7,599 nt of DNA. It comes from Planctomycetaceae bacterium (lineage in GTDB: Bacteria > Planctomycetota > Planctomycetia > Pirellulales > Pirellulaceae). The stretch lies in the NCBI GenBank assembly GCA_007133715.1, contig SLMF01000189.1:1-7599 (forward strand), read 5' to 3'. The first letter of the stretch is position 1, and each line of letters starts with the position of its first letter. Under the pieces are notes generated by a model, which worked only from the letters and a program-made list of their open reading frames with translations, did not search any database and was not told the origin of the DNA. Below are positions 1 through 6,295 of the stretch, in pieces. A program made the translations under genes and the position numbers.

Positions 1-15
1 CACGAGCTGCCTTTC

Positions 16-1275
16 TCAGTGTCTGCGGCGAAACAACTTCAGGGCACAGTCCATAGCCTGGCCCAATCGTTCGACGTCATCCGGCGTGTTGTACAGGTAA
101 AAACTGGCCCGCACACTGGCCGAAACCCCCAGCCGCGCGTGCAACGGCATCGCGCAATGGTGACCGGCCCGCACCGCCACGCCTTGCTCGTCCAAAGCCA
201 TCGCCAGATCGTTGGCTTGAATGCCGGGGACCACGAAACTGACGATGCCCGCCTTCTGATCCGGACTCGGGCCCAGGATCCGCACGCCCGACAACGCGTT
301 CAACAGGGCGTGCGTCTGTTCGGTCAGCAACCGTTCGTGAGCCCTGATGGTTGGCAAGCCGACGCGGTCGAGGAACTCGATAGCGGCAGCCAAGCCCCAA
401 GCGGGCACGATCGGCGGCGTTCCCGCTTCGAACTTTGAAGGCAGGTTGGCCGGTGTGAAACCGTCGAGCGTAACGCGATGGATCATACTGCCGCCACCCA
501 AAAACGGCGGCATCGCTTCCAACAGCTCCTCGCGCCCGTACAACACTCCCACGCCCGACGGCCCCAGCATCTTGTGACCGCTGAATGCCACGAAATCCGC
601 ATCCCAAGCCAGCACGTCCGTCGGCTCATGCGGAACGCTCTGCGCCGCATCGATCACGACCACGGCCCCGGCCTCATGGGCCCGCCGCACCAGGGTGACG
701 ACCGGGTTGATCGTTCCCAACACATTCGAGACCGCCGTGACGGCGACCAGCCGAGTCCGCTCGTTCAGGCAGTCCTCCCACCCGCTCAAGTCCAGCAGGC
801 CTTCGGCCGTGACCGGTGCGAAGCGCAAGCGGCAACCGGTTCGCTGGGCCAGTTGCTGCCAGGGCACGATATTCGAGTGGTGTTCCATTTCGGTCAGCAG
901 GATCTCGTCGCCCGGTCCCAGCTGGGAATCACCCCAGCTGCGGGCCACCAGATTGATGCCGCCGGTGGCTCCCGGCGTGAAAATGATTTCGTGCGAATGA
1001 CGGGCGCCGATAAAACGCTGGACCGCCTCCCGCGCCTGCTCGAACAAGTCCGTGCTCAATTCGCTCAGCCGATGGATCCCGCGATGGACATTGGCATACT
1101 GCTGCTGGTAGCCGGTGGTGATCCTGTCGATCACCTGCTGGGGGCGTTGCGTGGTGGCGGCGTTATCCAAGTAGACCAGCGGCGGCTGACCGTCGTCCCG
1201 ATCCTGCAGGATCGGAAACTCCGCTCGCAGCGCGGGTGCATCCAAGGGCAACCTTTCGGAACGCGACATCGCCAT
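16..1275 (-). CDS. sufS: SufS-type cysteine desulfurase (PLP-dependent, class V aminotransferase fold)
   Basis: The enzyme removes sulfur from L-cysteine as a Cys-persulfide, giving alanine, and passes it to Fe-S cluster assembly in the cytoplasm. With the start chosen here it has 419 residues, close to the roughly 406 of E. coli SufS. Visible motifs are YLDNAATT near 35, the PLP-stacking His in EMEHHSN (about 132), DAAQ with Asp209 and Gln212, the Schiff-base Lys235 in SGHKMLGP, GGGSMI, FEAGTP, and RAGHHCAMPL with Arg369 and active-site Cys374. The reading frame stays open about 400 bases upstream, but that part overlaps the next gene and does not resemble the family. Three Met codons lie at 1284, 1275 and 1269. 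I chose 1275 because an AAAGGG/GGGATGG stretch sits at suitable distance; 1284 lies directly against that stretch. No sufBCD, sufE or sufU is in view. SufS is preferred over CsdA because of the HHCAMPL region, but the two are close. Confidence 0.93.
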   Translation of the reverse strand: MAMSRSERLPLDAPALRAEFPILQDRDDGQPPLVYLDNAATTQRPQQVIDRITTGYQQQYANVHRGIHRLSELSTDLFEQAREAVQRFIGARHSHEIIFTPGATGGINLVARSWGDSQLGPGDEILLTEMEHHSNIVPWQQLAQRTGCRLRFAPVTAEGLLDLSGWEDCLNERTRLVAVTAVSNVLGTINPVVTLVRRAHEAGAVVVIDAAQSVPHEPTDVLAWDADFVAFSGHKMLGPSGVGVLYGREELLEAMPPFLGGGSMIHRVTLDGFTPANLPSKFEAGTPPIVPAWGLAAAIEFLDRVGLPTIRAHERLLTEQTHALLNALSGVRILGPSPDQKAGIVSFVVPGIQANDLAMALDEQGVAVRAGHHCAMPLHARLGVSASVRASFYLYNTPDDVERLGQAMDCALKLFRRRH

Positions 1276-1284
1276 GCAATCCAT

Positions 1285-1320
1285 CCCTTTATAATATCCG
1301 GAGTCCGAGTCAGGGGTCTG
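1285..1320 (-). promoter_or_regulatory. Possible -10 element and purine-rich RBS just before sufS
   Basis: On the minus strand TATTAT (1296 to 1291) is one base from the TATAAT consensus and is followed directly by AAAGGG, then the first candidate ATG. If this is a real -10 box, transcription would begin at about 1284. The sufS mRNA would then be leaderless for the first ATG, or carry only 9-15 untranslated bases for the later ones. No good -35 hexamer lies at the expected distance; the best is CAGACC, three of six. The gap between sufS and the next gene upstream (1276-1522, 247 bases) shows no other structure that I can support. Confidence 0.3.
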
Positions 1321-1522
1321 CGGCCCGAGTGCGCAGTCAAGCCGAGTTGGCGGGCGTTTCTGGCCACTCGTTTGATTCCTGAATAACCGCCCGTTCGGGT
1401 AGCCATCCAGTCGCGGCAGACAGTGTAGTTTAGGGAGAGAAGGTCCGGGCGACAACCAGATCGGCCCCCGGAGGCGGATGCCTGCCTTCGAGACCCCCCG
1501 TCTGGCTAATAATGTCGGATAG

Positions 1523-1906
1523 CTACTGTTGGTGCTGCTGCTCCTGGCGTGCCTCGATAATACCCTCAGCGACTGCCTTGGAGACCGCTTTGACTCCCGG
1601 TTGGATACCTTCTCCCATGTAATTGACAGCATCCTTCGCCACGGGTGCGGTTTCGCCCGCAATATAGCGATAAACCGCACCCATGTAGCCGAATTTGCAC
1701 ATCACGCCACCGAAAAACAGGAGGGGCATGCCCACGAAGGCACACCAGAAGAAACGGGGCGGTGCGAAACTGCCGAACGAAGCGAAGAAGCTGACCATCC
1801 CGACGAGCACGAGAAAAAGCCCCAAAGCGACGAACAGCGGCCCACCGACTTGAAGCACGGTGCGGATCGTATTGTGTTGAGGAGACTTGAGTTGGTTTTC
1901 ATTCAT
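1523..1906 (-). CDS. Small membrane protein with two predicted transmembrane helices, function unknown
   Basis: This 127-residue protein has a short polar N-terminus (1-16). Two hydrophobic helices follow, about 17-44 (rich in Gly, Leu, Val, Phe) and about 52-76, joined by a short loop containing Pro-Pro-Arg. A soluble C-terminal tail (about 80-127) has the pattern YRYIAGETAPVAKDAVNYMG and an amphipathic stretch ending in Gln/His-rich residues. The start is well supported: on the minus strand AAAGGA lies seven bases before the ATG. I do not recognise a named family. From memory, similar two-helix proteins with this YIAGE...NYM-like tail occur in other bacteria, sometimes with a zinc ribbon, but no cysteine-rich ribbon is present here. 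Two cysteines (55 and 70) lie in or next to the second helix. It sits 84 bases after mutL and 247 bases before sufS, so its own promoter or read-through from mutL are both possible. Confidence 0.82.
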   Translation of the reverse strand: MNENQLKSPQHNTIRTVLQVGGPLFVALGLFLVLVGMVSFFASFGSFAPPRFFWCAFVGMPLLFFGGVMCKFGYMGAVYRYIAGETAPVAKDAVNYMGEGIQPGVKAVSKAVAEGIIEARQEQQHQQ

Positions 1907-1966
1907 CGCGATTCCTTTGCTTGGTACCGGTATTCTCTGGGGGCGAAAAATGGGTCGGAATTGCCG

Positions 1967-1982
1967 CCAGCGAGCCCGCTGG
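1967..1982 (-). terminator. Short GC-rich hairpin after the mutL-like gene (weak terminator candidate)
   Basis: A perfect 6-base-pair inverted repeat, CCAGCG and CGCTGG with a 4-base loop, begins nine bases beyond the stop codon of the mutL-like gene. On the minus strand the nearest T-run (ATTTTTCG, around 1947-1953) lies some 14 bases further on, so the classic hairpin plus U-tract is not met. It may be a weak terminator, an mRNA-stabilising 3' structure, or chance in GC-rich DNA. Confidence 0.3.
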
Positions 1983-1990
1983 TCAAATTT

Positions 1991-3787
1991 TCAGTACAGC
2001 TGCATTGCTTCGTTCCATTGCTGGAGCAGTTTATGTGAGTGGGGGGGGGCGGGCAGTGGGAGCGGTCGGCCGCGGGCGTCCAGGATCAAGCCGACGGTGC
2101 CGCCACGCAGTTCGCGTTCGAGGCGTCGGCCGCGGCCGGCGCCGACGTCGAAGCCGCGGGCCGGTTCGATCACCATGCGAGCGGTCTGAGCGGTGTCCAG
2201 CGGCAGTCGGAGCAGGTCTCCGACGGCCAGTTCGCCGGATTCGGAAGTCCCGTTTCCGGACAGGGTATAGCGGAAGCAGGGTTTGCCTGGTTTGCCCTGT
2301 CCCACGGCGGCGATGCAGGTGCCCAATTCGATCAAGCAATCCCGTTCGAAGACCTGCAAAGCCGCTTGCTCGTGGACTTCGGACAGCACGCCCAGCTGGG
2401 GCATCATGAAGATCGAATCTTTGGCCAGCCGGGTGACCCCTTCGGGTTGGAAGGCATCGATCAGCATCAGGGCCGTCTGTTGCATCCGCGGGGCGTGGGA
2501 GAGCACGCCCCCGGAGGCGACCAGCAGATCCAGTTTGAGGCTGTCCACGATCGTTTCGCCGCCCGCCCGCTGGCGGAACGTATCGCCGACGGTGCGTTGT
2601 TGCTGGACGCCCTTCAGCGTCGTGGCGAACTCCTTATGTTGGAGGAACGCCAGCCGCAGCGCCTCGCGGGCGACCGCCTGCTCGAAGATCAAGGCATCGC
2701 GTGTCTGGGGGATGGTGGTCGGGCGGATCATCTTGTTCTTAACGCGATTTCGCAAGTCGCGGAGTTCCATTTCGAAGGGCAACCAGCGCAACACGTTTTC
2801 CATGCCGGCTTCGGCACAGACGTTGGCGATCGAGTAGCTCATGCCCAGATTGGCGCTGACGGTGCGGTTGAACACGCCGTCGAAGACGCTGAACACATCG
2901 GTGGTTGCGCCGCCGATATCGACGCCGAGCACGTTGAGTCCTTGGATTTTGGCGATCGTCTGCAGGATCTTTCCGACCGCACCGGGCGTGGGCATGATCG
3001 GGGCCTGGGTCCAGCTCATCAGGCGATCGTAACCGGGAGCATGGGCCATGACATGTTCCAGAAACACGTCGTGGATCGCGTCCCGAGCCGGGCCCAGGTT
3101 CTCGCGTTCCAGCACGGGGCGGAGGTTTTCGACGATGGTCAGATCGATCGAATCGTCGAACACTTCGGCGACCAGGGGCGCGGCCTGCTGATTACCGGCG
3201 AAGATCAACGGCATGCGGTAGGCCGTACCGAAACGCGGCTGGGGTTTGGCGGGCGCGATCAGCTCGGCAATCTTCACCACGTGGGTGGTGGTCCCCCCAT
3301 CGACGCCGCCGGAGACCAGGATCATATCCGGGCGCAGCTCGCGAATCCGCTGGATCTGCTCGTGCGGTTTTCGCCGGTCGTTCGAGGCGATCACATCCAT
3401 CACGATAGCGCCGGCACCCAGGGCGGCTCGTTTGGCACTGGCCGCCGTCATCTCGCGCACCACCCCGGCCACCATCACCTGCAACCCGCCCCCCGCCGAG
3501 GACGTGGAGATGAACAGATCGCAGCCCCGATTGCCGCTCGCCGGGTGCAGCAGGCGTCCCTGGGCATCCACCAGCGTCCGGCCCGACAACTCGGCCACCT
3601 CCGTCACCGCATTGATCACACCTTGCGTCACGTCGGCAAAGGGCGCCTCGACCGTGGTGGGCGCCTCGCCACGGTGGGTCTGGCGGAATCCCTCGGCCGT
3701 CCGCTCGATCAAAATCGCTTTGGTCGTCGTCGAACCGCAATCGGTCGCCAGGATGACTCGGATCGAGTCCGGAACGGGCGTCGTCAT
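1991..3787 (-). CDS. mutL: MutL/GlmL-family ASKHA ATPase (glutamate mutase MutL-like), long form
   Basis: This protein of 598 residues has the actin/Hsp70-type ATP site. PHOSPHATE-1 is DCGSTTTK at 16-23, PHOSPHATE-2 is GVDIGGATTDVFS at 288-300, and the adenosine-side motif is LVASGGVLSHAPRM at 422-435. Other MutL-like blocks are FISTSSAGGGLQV (92-104), ILVSGGVDGGTTTH (156-169) and MPLIFAGNQQAAP (192-204). The family is named for the gene between the two glutamate mutase subunits in clostridia and is not the DNA mismatch-repair MutL. A chaperone or reactivation role for B12-dependent mutases is often suggested but remains unproven. From memory the short family form is about 460 residues; here about 130 more follow, including FDVGAGRGRRLE and GGTVGLILDARGRPLPLP. 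The frame is open upstream, but the ATG at 3787 overlaps the stop of the preceding gene and immediately precedes the conserved domain. No mutase gene is in this window. Confidence 0.88.
   Translation of the reverse strand: MTTPVPDSIRVILATDCGSTTTKAILIERTAEGFRQTHRGEAPTTVEAPFADVTQGVINAVTEVAELSGRTLVDAQGRLLHPASGNRGCDLFISTSSAGGGLQVMVAGVVREMTAASAKRAALGAGAIVMDVIASNDRRKPHEQIQRIRELRPDMILVSGGVDGGTTTHVVKIAELIAPAKPQPRFGTAYRMPLIFAGNQQAAPLVAEVFDDSIDLTIVENLRPVLERENLGPARDAIHDVFLEHVMAHAPGYDRLMSWTQAPIMPTPGAVGKILQTIAKIQGLNVLGVDIGGATTDVFSVFDGVFNRTVSANLGMSYSIANVCAEAGMENVLRWLPFEMELRDLRNRVKNKMIRPTTIPQTRDALIFEQAVAREALRLAFLQHKEFATTLKGVQQQRTVGDTFRQRAGGETIVDSLKLDLLVASGGVLSHAPRMQQTALMLIDAFQPEGVTRLAKDSIFMMPQLGVLSEVHEQAALQVFERDCLIELGTCIAAVGQGKPGKPCFRYTLSGNGTSESGELAVGDLLRLPLDTAQTARMVIEPARGFDVGAGRGRRLERELRGGTVGLILDARGRPLPLPAPPHSHKLLQQWNEAMQLY
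2041..2049. repeat. Nine-base G/C homopolymer inside the mutL-like gene
   Basis: Nine G on the plus strand (nine C on the coding strand) encode part of the Ala-Pro-Pro near residue 580 of the mutL-like protein. On the coding strand, one added C would place TAA four codons after the run and remove the last 17 or so residues, whereas one lost C would open a frame that continues past the normal stop. It is a natural point for replication slippage or sequencing error. The in-frame version here continues cleanly to a stop. Confidence 0.7.
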
Positions 3788-4098
3788 CAGCTTGCCTTCC
3801 AAGTCTCCAGCCGCTGGCAGAGATAGTCGATCGAACCACGCTGCTCCATGAACAGAGCGAACTGGTGATACTCGTGGGGATCGTAGAGGGCCGTCACCAA
3901 CGGCCGGAAAAAGAACAGGGCTTGCGACCCCACAAAATTCAGCCCTCGGCAGCTCTCCAAAGCCACCAGCACCGGCATCGTCATCTGACGCTGGACCAGC
4001 CAACCGCACAGTTTATCCACCGCGCGCCGCTGCTCTTCGGTCGGCTCGAACGGTTCGGCCGCGTCCGAACCAAACGCATGCCGGAGCCAAGCTCTCAT
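3787..4098 (-). CDS. Small soluble protein of unknown function, coupled to the mutL-like gene
   Basis: The protein has 103 residues and no signal peptide or clear membrane helix. The N-terminal part (1-25) is charged, with FEPTEEQRR. The core is probably alpha-helical: a helix at about 22-36 (RRAVDKLCGWLV), then MTMPVLVALESCRGLNFVGS (40-59), an aromatic segment ALFFFRPLVTALYDPHEY (60-77), and a last helix to LETW (97-100). Its TGA stop overlaps the ATG of the mutL-like gene in the arrangement TGATG, which indicates translational coupling and probably related jobs. I do not know a named domain for it; I recall similar unnamed short proteins with a GSQAL-FF-P pattern in other bacteria but cannot verify this. 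The ATG at 4098 is the first in frame. Upstream, CAGGGA lies about ten bases away, a weak but usable ribosome binding site. The gene heads the left-hand minus-strand group and faces the divergent intergenic region. Confidence 0.85.
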   Translation of the reverse strand: MRAWLRHAFGSDAAEPFEPTEEQRRAVDKLCGWLVQRQMTMPVLVALESCRGLNFVGSQALFFFRPLVTALYDPHEYHQFALFMEQRGSIDYLCQRLETWKAS

Positions 4099-4174
4099 GG
4101 AACGACATCCCTGAAAGAGGTATGTAAAGGAGTCGAGGAATTCTGTTTACAATCTGCAGCGCAGGGCACACGTT

Positions 4175-4180
4175 TGTCAA
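4175..4180 (-). promoter_or_regulatory. Perfect -35-like TTGACA facing the mutL-like operon
   Basis: On the minus strand TTGACA lies about 77 bases before the ATG of the 103-residue gene, in the right orientation. The matching -10 is poor: CAGATT at an 18-base spacer agrees at three of six positions with TATAAT. It is a candidate sigma-70-type promoter only. Confidence 0.25.
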
Positions 4181-4242
4181 GGAGTCGCGTTTGAGATGGG
4201 AAGCGTCCGTCGCCCGCACTCGCCGCCCCTTTCCCTGATTTG

Positions 4243-4248
4243 TATAAT
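4243..4248 (+). promoter_or_regulatory. Perfect -10-like TATAAT facing nnrD-ribF-nrnA
   Basis: TATAAT, preceded by TTTG, stands out in a GC-rich surrounding. The hexamer 17 bases upstream is TCGCCG, three of six matches to TTGACA. Transcription would start near 4255 and leave about 200 bases of leader before the dehydratase GTG start. Confidence 0.35.
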
Positions 4249-4461
4249 GCCAGCGAACTCGGGCAAGCCGACGCGGCCAAGTCACGCGGCGGGGAACGTC
4301 TCGGGCAAGTGGTTGTTCGAATCCGGTTTCCAGGGAGCTGTTTTCATAATGCCATCGCGAACAAAGATGCTGCGGGGATTGCTGCGGGTGCTGACTGACC
4401 ACGCCCCGCTGTGGGTACCGCGTCCGGTGGTTACTCAATATCCCCCGATGGTGGTAGTCCT

Positions 4462-5337
4462 GTGACCGAGTACCCGTCACTGCCGCTACCGAGTCTTCCC
4501 CCGCGTGTGGCAGAGAGCCACAAGGGCGATTTCGGGCGAATTGTGTTGGTCGGCGGTTCGCGGGGCATGAGCGGTGCCATCTCACTGGCGGGTATGGCAG
4601 CCTGTCGGGGTGGTGCTGGTCTCGTGACCCTGGCGGTTCCTGATGCCATTTTGGAAGTGGTTTCCGGGTTCGAGCCCTCGTACATGACCGTGCCTTTGTC
4701 CTGTGATGCGGAGGGACGTTTGCACGGATCGGCGGTTGGGCAACTGGAGCGGGTCACGGCCGGCGCGTCGGTCGTGGCCTGTGGGCCGGGACTGGGTCGC
4801 TCGGACGGGGTCACGGCGTGTGTACAATGGCTGTACCGCACGCGCACGCAGCCGCTGGTGTTGGATGCGGACGGGTTGAACGCGTTGGCTGCGGAGCCCG
4901 ATGGGCTGGCGGGGGCGGCGGGGCCGCGTGTGCTGACCCCGCATCCGGGTGAATTACGCCGCCTGCTGGGCGACGACGGTGCCGACGCTTCCATCGATAC
5001 GCTGCGGGAGCGAGCGATTCGGCTGGCCGCAAAGTACGGTGTCGTGGTGGTGTTGAAGGGCCATCGGACATTGATCACCGACGGTGTGCGTCGCACATTC
5101 AACAGTACGGGGAATCCGGGTTTGGCGACGGGCGGCTCGGGTGATGTGTTGACGGGCCTGATTGGGGCGTTGCTGGGCCAGGGTTTGGAGCCGTTTGCGG
5201 CGGCCCAATTGGGGGTCTATTTGCATGGTTTGGCGGGCGATCTGGCGGCGGCGGCGTGGGGGCCGATTTCGCTGATCGCCCGCGATCTTTTGGAGTACCT
5301 GCCAGCGGCTTTTCAAGCTCGGGAACCGCACGGTTGA
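4462..5337 (+). CDS. nnrD: ADP-dependent (S)-NAD(P)H-hydrate dehydratase (NAXD/YjeF C-terminal domain)
   Basis: The enzyme dehydrates S-NADHX and S-NADPHX, damaged forms of the reduced cofactors, back to NADH and NADPH, using ADP in bacteria. The protein has 291 residues in the ribokinase-like fold. Visible motifs are KGDFGRIVLVGGSRGMSGA (21-39), ACGPGLGRS (106-114), LDADGLN (134-140), LTPHPGE (158-164), VVLKGHRTLI (196-205), and the hallmark NPGLATGGSGDVLTG (218-232) with catalytic Asp228. It is a dehydratase only: the epimerase (YjeF N-terminal) domain found fused in E. coli Nnr is missing and not seen nearby. An in-frame TGA at 4396 limits the start. GTG at 4462 is preferred because the next upstream GTG (4411) adds only a Pro/Ser/Gly-rich stretch. 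The ribosome binding site is weak. The gene opens a tight plus-strand cluster, with ribF 15 bases downstream. Confidence 0.92.
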   Translation: MTEYPSLPLPSLPPRVAESHKGDFGRIVLVGGSRGMSGAISLAGMAACRGGAGLVTLAVPDAILEVVSGFEPSYMTVPLSCDAEGRLHGSAVGQLERVTAGASVVACGPGLGRSDGVTACVQWLYRTRTQPLVLDADGLNALAAEPDGLAGAAGPRVLTPHPGELRRLLGDDGADASIDTLRERAIRLAAKYGVVVVLKGHRTLITDGVRRTFNSTGNPGLATGGSGDVLTGLIGALLGQGLEPFAAAQLGVYLHGLAGDLAAAAWGPISLIARDLLEYLPAAFQAREPHG

Positions 5338-5352
5338 GAGGATGGGTAGGCA

Positions 5353-6285
5353 GTGCGAGTACTGAGGCATTTGGAGGAAGTCGGCGCGGAGTTGACAGGC
5401 GGGGCGGTGGCGATCGGCAATTTTGACGGCGTGCATCGGGGCCATGCCCAGTTGGTACAGCGGCTGATCCATCGCGCCCAGCGGGTGGGGGGGCCAGCGG
5501 TGATTTTTACGTTCGACCCGCATCCGGTACGCGTGTTGCGGCCTGCGGAAGCTCCCCCCCCGCTGACCTGGACCGAGCGGAAGGCCCAGTTATTGGGCGA
5601 GCTGGGCGTGGACGGGATGATTGCCGTGCGGACGGACGAGCAGCTGTTGCAGCTGAGCCCCCGCGTTTTTTTCGACCGGATATTGTGCGAGAGTTTGCAG
5701 GCGCGGGCGATTGTCGAAGGCCCCAATTTCCGGTTCGGCCGGCAGCGGCGGGGCGATGTCGCGTTGTTGGACGCTTACTGTCTTGCCGCCGGAATGGAAT
5801 TGGAAGTGGTGCCGCCGTTAGGCAACGGGGGGCGGGCGATTTCCAGCAGCCGGATTCGCACCTGCATTCAGGCGGGCGATGTCCAGGCTGCGTCACGGAT
5901 GTTGACGCATCCGTATCGGGTGCGGGGTTTGGTCACGCACGGAGCACGCCGCGGGAGCGAGTTGGGCTTTCCTACCGCCAATTTGGAGGGTGTTGACACG
6001 TTGCTGCCTGCCTTGGGAGTTTATGCGGGCCGCGCCCGCGTGGGAGGAGCCGTTTGGCCCGCTGCGATCCATTTGGGACCCAACCCCACGTTTGCCGAGG
6101 CGGCTGCGAAATTTGAAGTCCATTTGATCGGTTTTCAGGGTTATCTGTACGGGGAACCACTTGAGGTTGACTTTTGGGCTCGACTTCGCGACATTCGACC
6201 GTTTGATTCGGTCGAAGCCCTCAAGAGTCAGTTGTGGCGGGATATGGCCGCCACGCAGCAGATGGTCCAGCCCCCCGTCTTATAG
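5353..6285 (+). CDS. ribF: Bifunctional riboflavin kinase / FMN adenylyltransferase (FAD synthetase)
   Basis: The enzyme makes FMN from riboflavin and ATP, then FAD from FMN and ATP, in the cytoplasm. Its 310 residues match the family size. The N-terminal adenylyltransferase half shows GNFDGVHRGH (22-31, nucleotidyl-transferase HxGH type), FTFDPHPVRVL (52-62), GPNFRFGRQRRGD (123-135) and ISSSRIR (163-169). The C-terminal kinase half shows the flavin/ATP loop HGARRGSELGFPTANL (196-211), GVYAGRARV (222-230), LGPNPTF (241-247) and FQGYLYGEPLEVDF (261-274). The usual Asn before the IGxNPTF-like motif is His240 here, which may be a lineage feature. The start is GTG; AGAGGA lies roughly ten bases before it. 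It lies 15 bases after the dehydratase gene and 10 before nrnA, so the three are probably one transcript. An 8-base C run at 5554-5561 falls within the gene without breaking the frame. Confidence 0.95.
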   Translation: MRVLRHLEEVGAELTGGAVAIGNFDGVHRGHAQLVQRLIHRAQRVGGPAVIFTFDPHPVRVLRPAEAPPPLTWTERKAQLLGELGVDGMIAVRTDEQLLQLSPRVFFDRILCESLQARAIVEGPNFRFGRQRRGDVALLDAYCLAAGMELEVVPPLGNGGRAISSSRIRTCIQAGDVQAASRMLTHPYRVRGLVTHGARRGSELGFPTANLEGVDTLLPALGVYAGRARVGGAVWPAAIHLGPNPTFAEAAAKFEVHLIGFQGYLYGEPLEVDFWARLRDIRPFDSVEALKSQLWRDMAATQQMVQPPVL

Positions 6286-6295
6286 AAAGTCACTC

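Larger units (their letters stand above)
4099..4461. promoter_or_regulatory. Divergent intergenic region between the mutL-like operon and the nnrD-ribF-nrnA cluster
   Basis: These 363 bases separate genes reading outward on both strands, so promoters for both groups should lie here. Visible elements are a perfect TATAAT on the plus strand (4243-4248), a perfect TTGACA on the minus strand (4180 to 4175), a 9-base direct repeat TCGGGCAAG (4259-4267 and 4301-4309), a 7-base repeat ACGCGGC (4271-4277 and 4284-4290), and a short open frame (4349-4465) preceded by AGGGAG. I see no tRNA, no terminator with a T-run, and no riboswitch that I can fold by eye. The FMN and other riboswitch core sequences I know are absent. 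Confidence 0.5.

Noticed and set aside
478..1386. A 302-codon open frame on the plus strand, opposite sufS
   Set aside because: It is antisense to an unmistakable cysteine desulfurase; low-complexity composition and no motif.
1276..1680. An N-terminal extension of the sufS frame by 135 residues
   Set aside because: It would overlap the membrane-protein gene on the same strand, has basic unstructured composition, and would make the protein far longer than the family norm.
2039..3826. A 595-codon open frame on the plus strand, opposite the mutL-like gene
   Set aside because: Its translation is rich in Gln, His, Arg and Asp with no recognisable motif and lies fully antisense to a gene with clear family motifs. 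Long antisense frames are common in GC-rich DNA.
3788..4009. An N-terminal extension of the mutL-like frame by 74 residues
   Set aside because: It runs through the 103-residue gene in another frame and has no family similarity. The ATG at 3787 fits both the conserved domain start and the stop-start overlap.
4260..4333. A tRNA-like ending: GTTCGAATCC followed by TTTCCA
   Set aside because: The T-arm stem does not pair (only one of five pairs next to the loop), and no matching acceptor, D-arm or anticodon arm is found upstream.
4196..4348. The upstream part of an 89-codon plus-strand frame in the divergent region
   Set aside because: No Shine-Dalgarno before 4196, composition unlike coding sequence, and it would start upstream of the likely -10 box. 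Only the part from 4349 is kept as a hypothesis.
6161..6295. An upstream extension of nrnA into ribF
   Set aside because: Translation there is Arg/Ser-rich and overlaps the conserved ribF end. The ATG at 6296 precedes the expected NrnA N-terminus.
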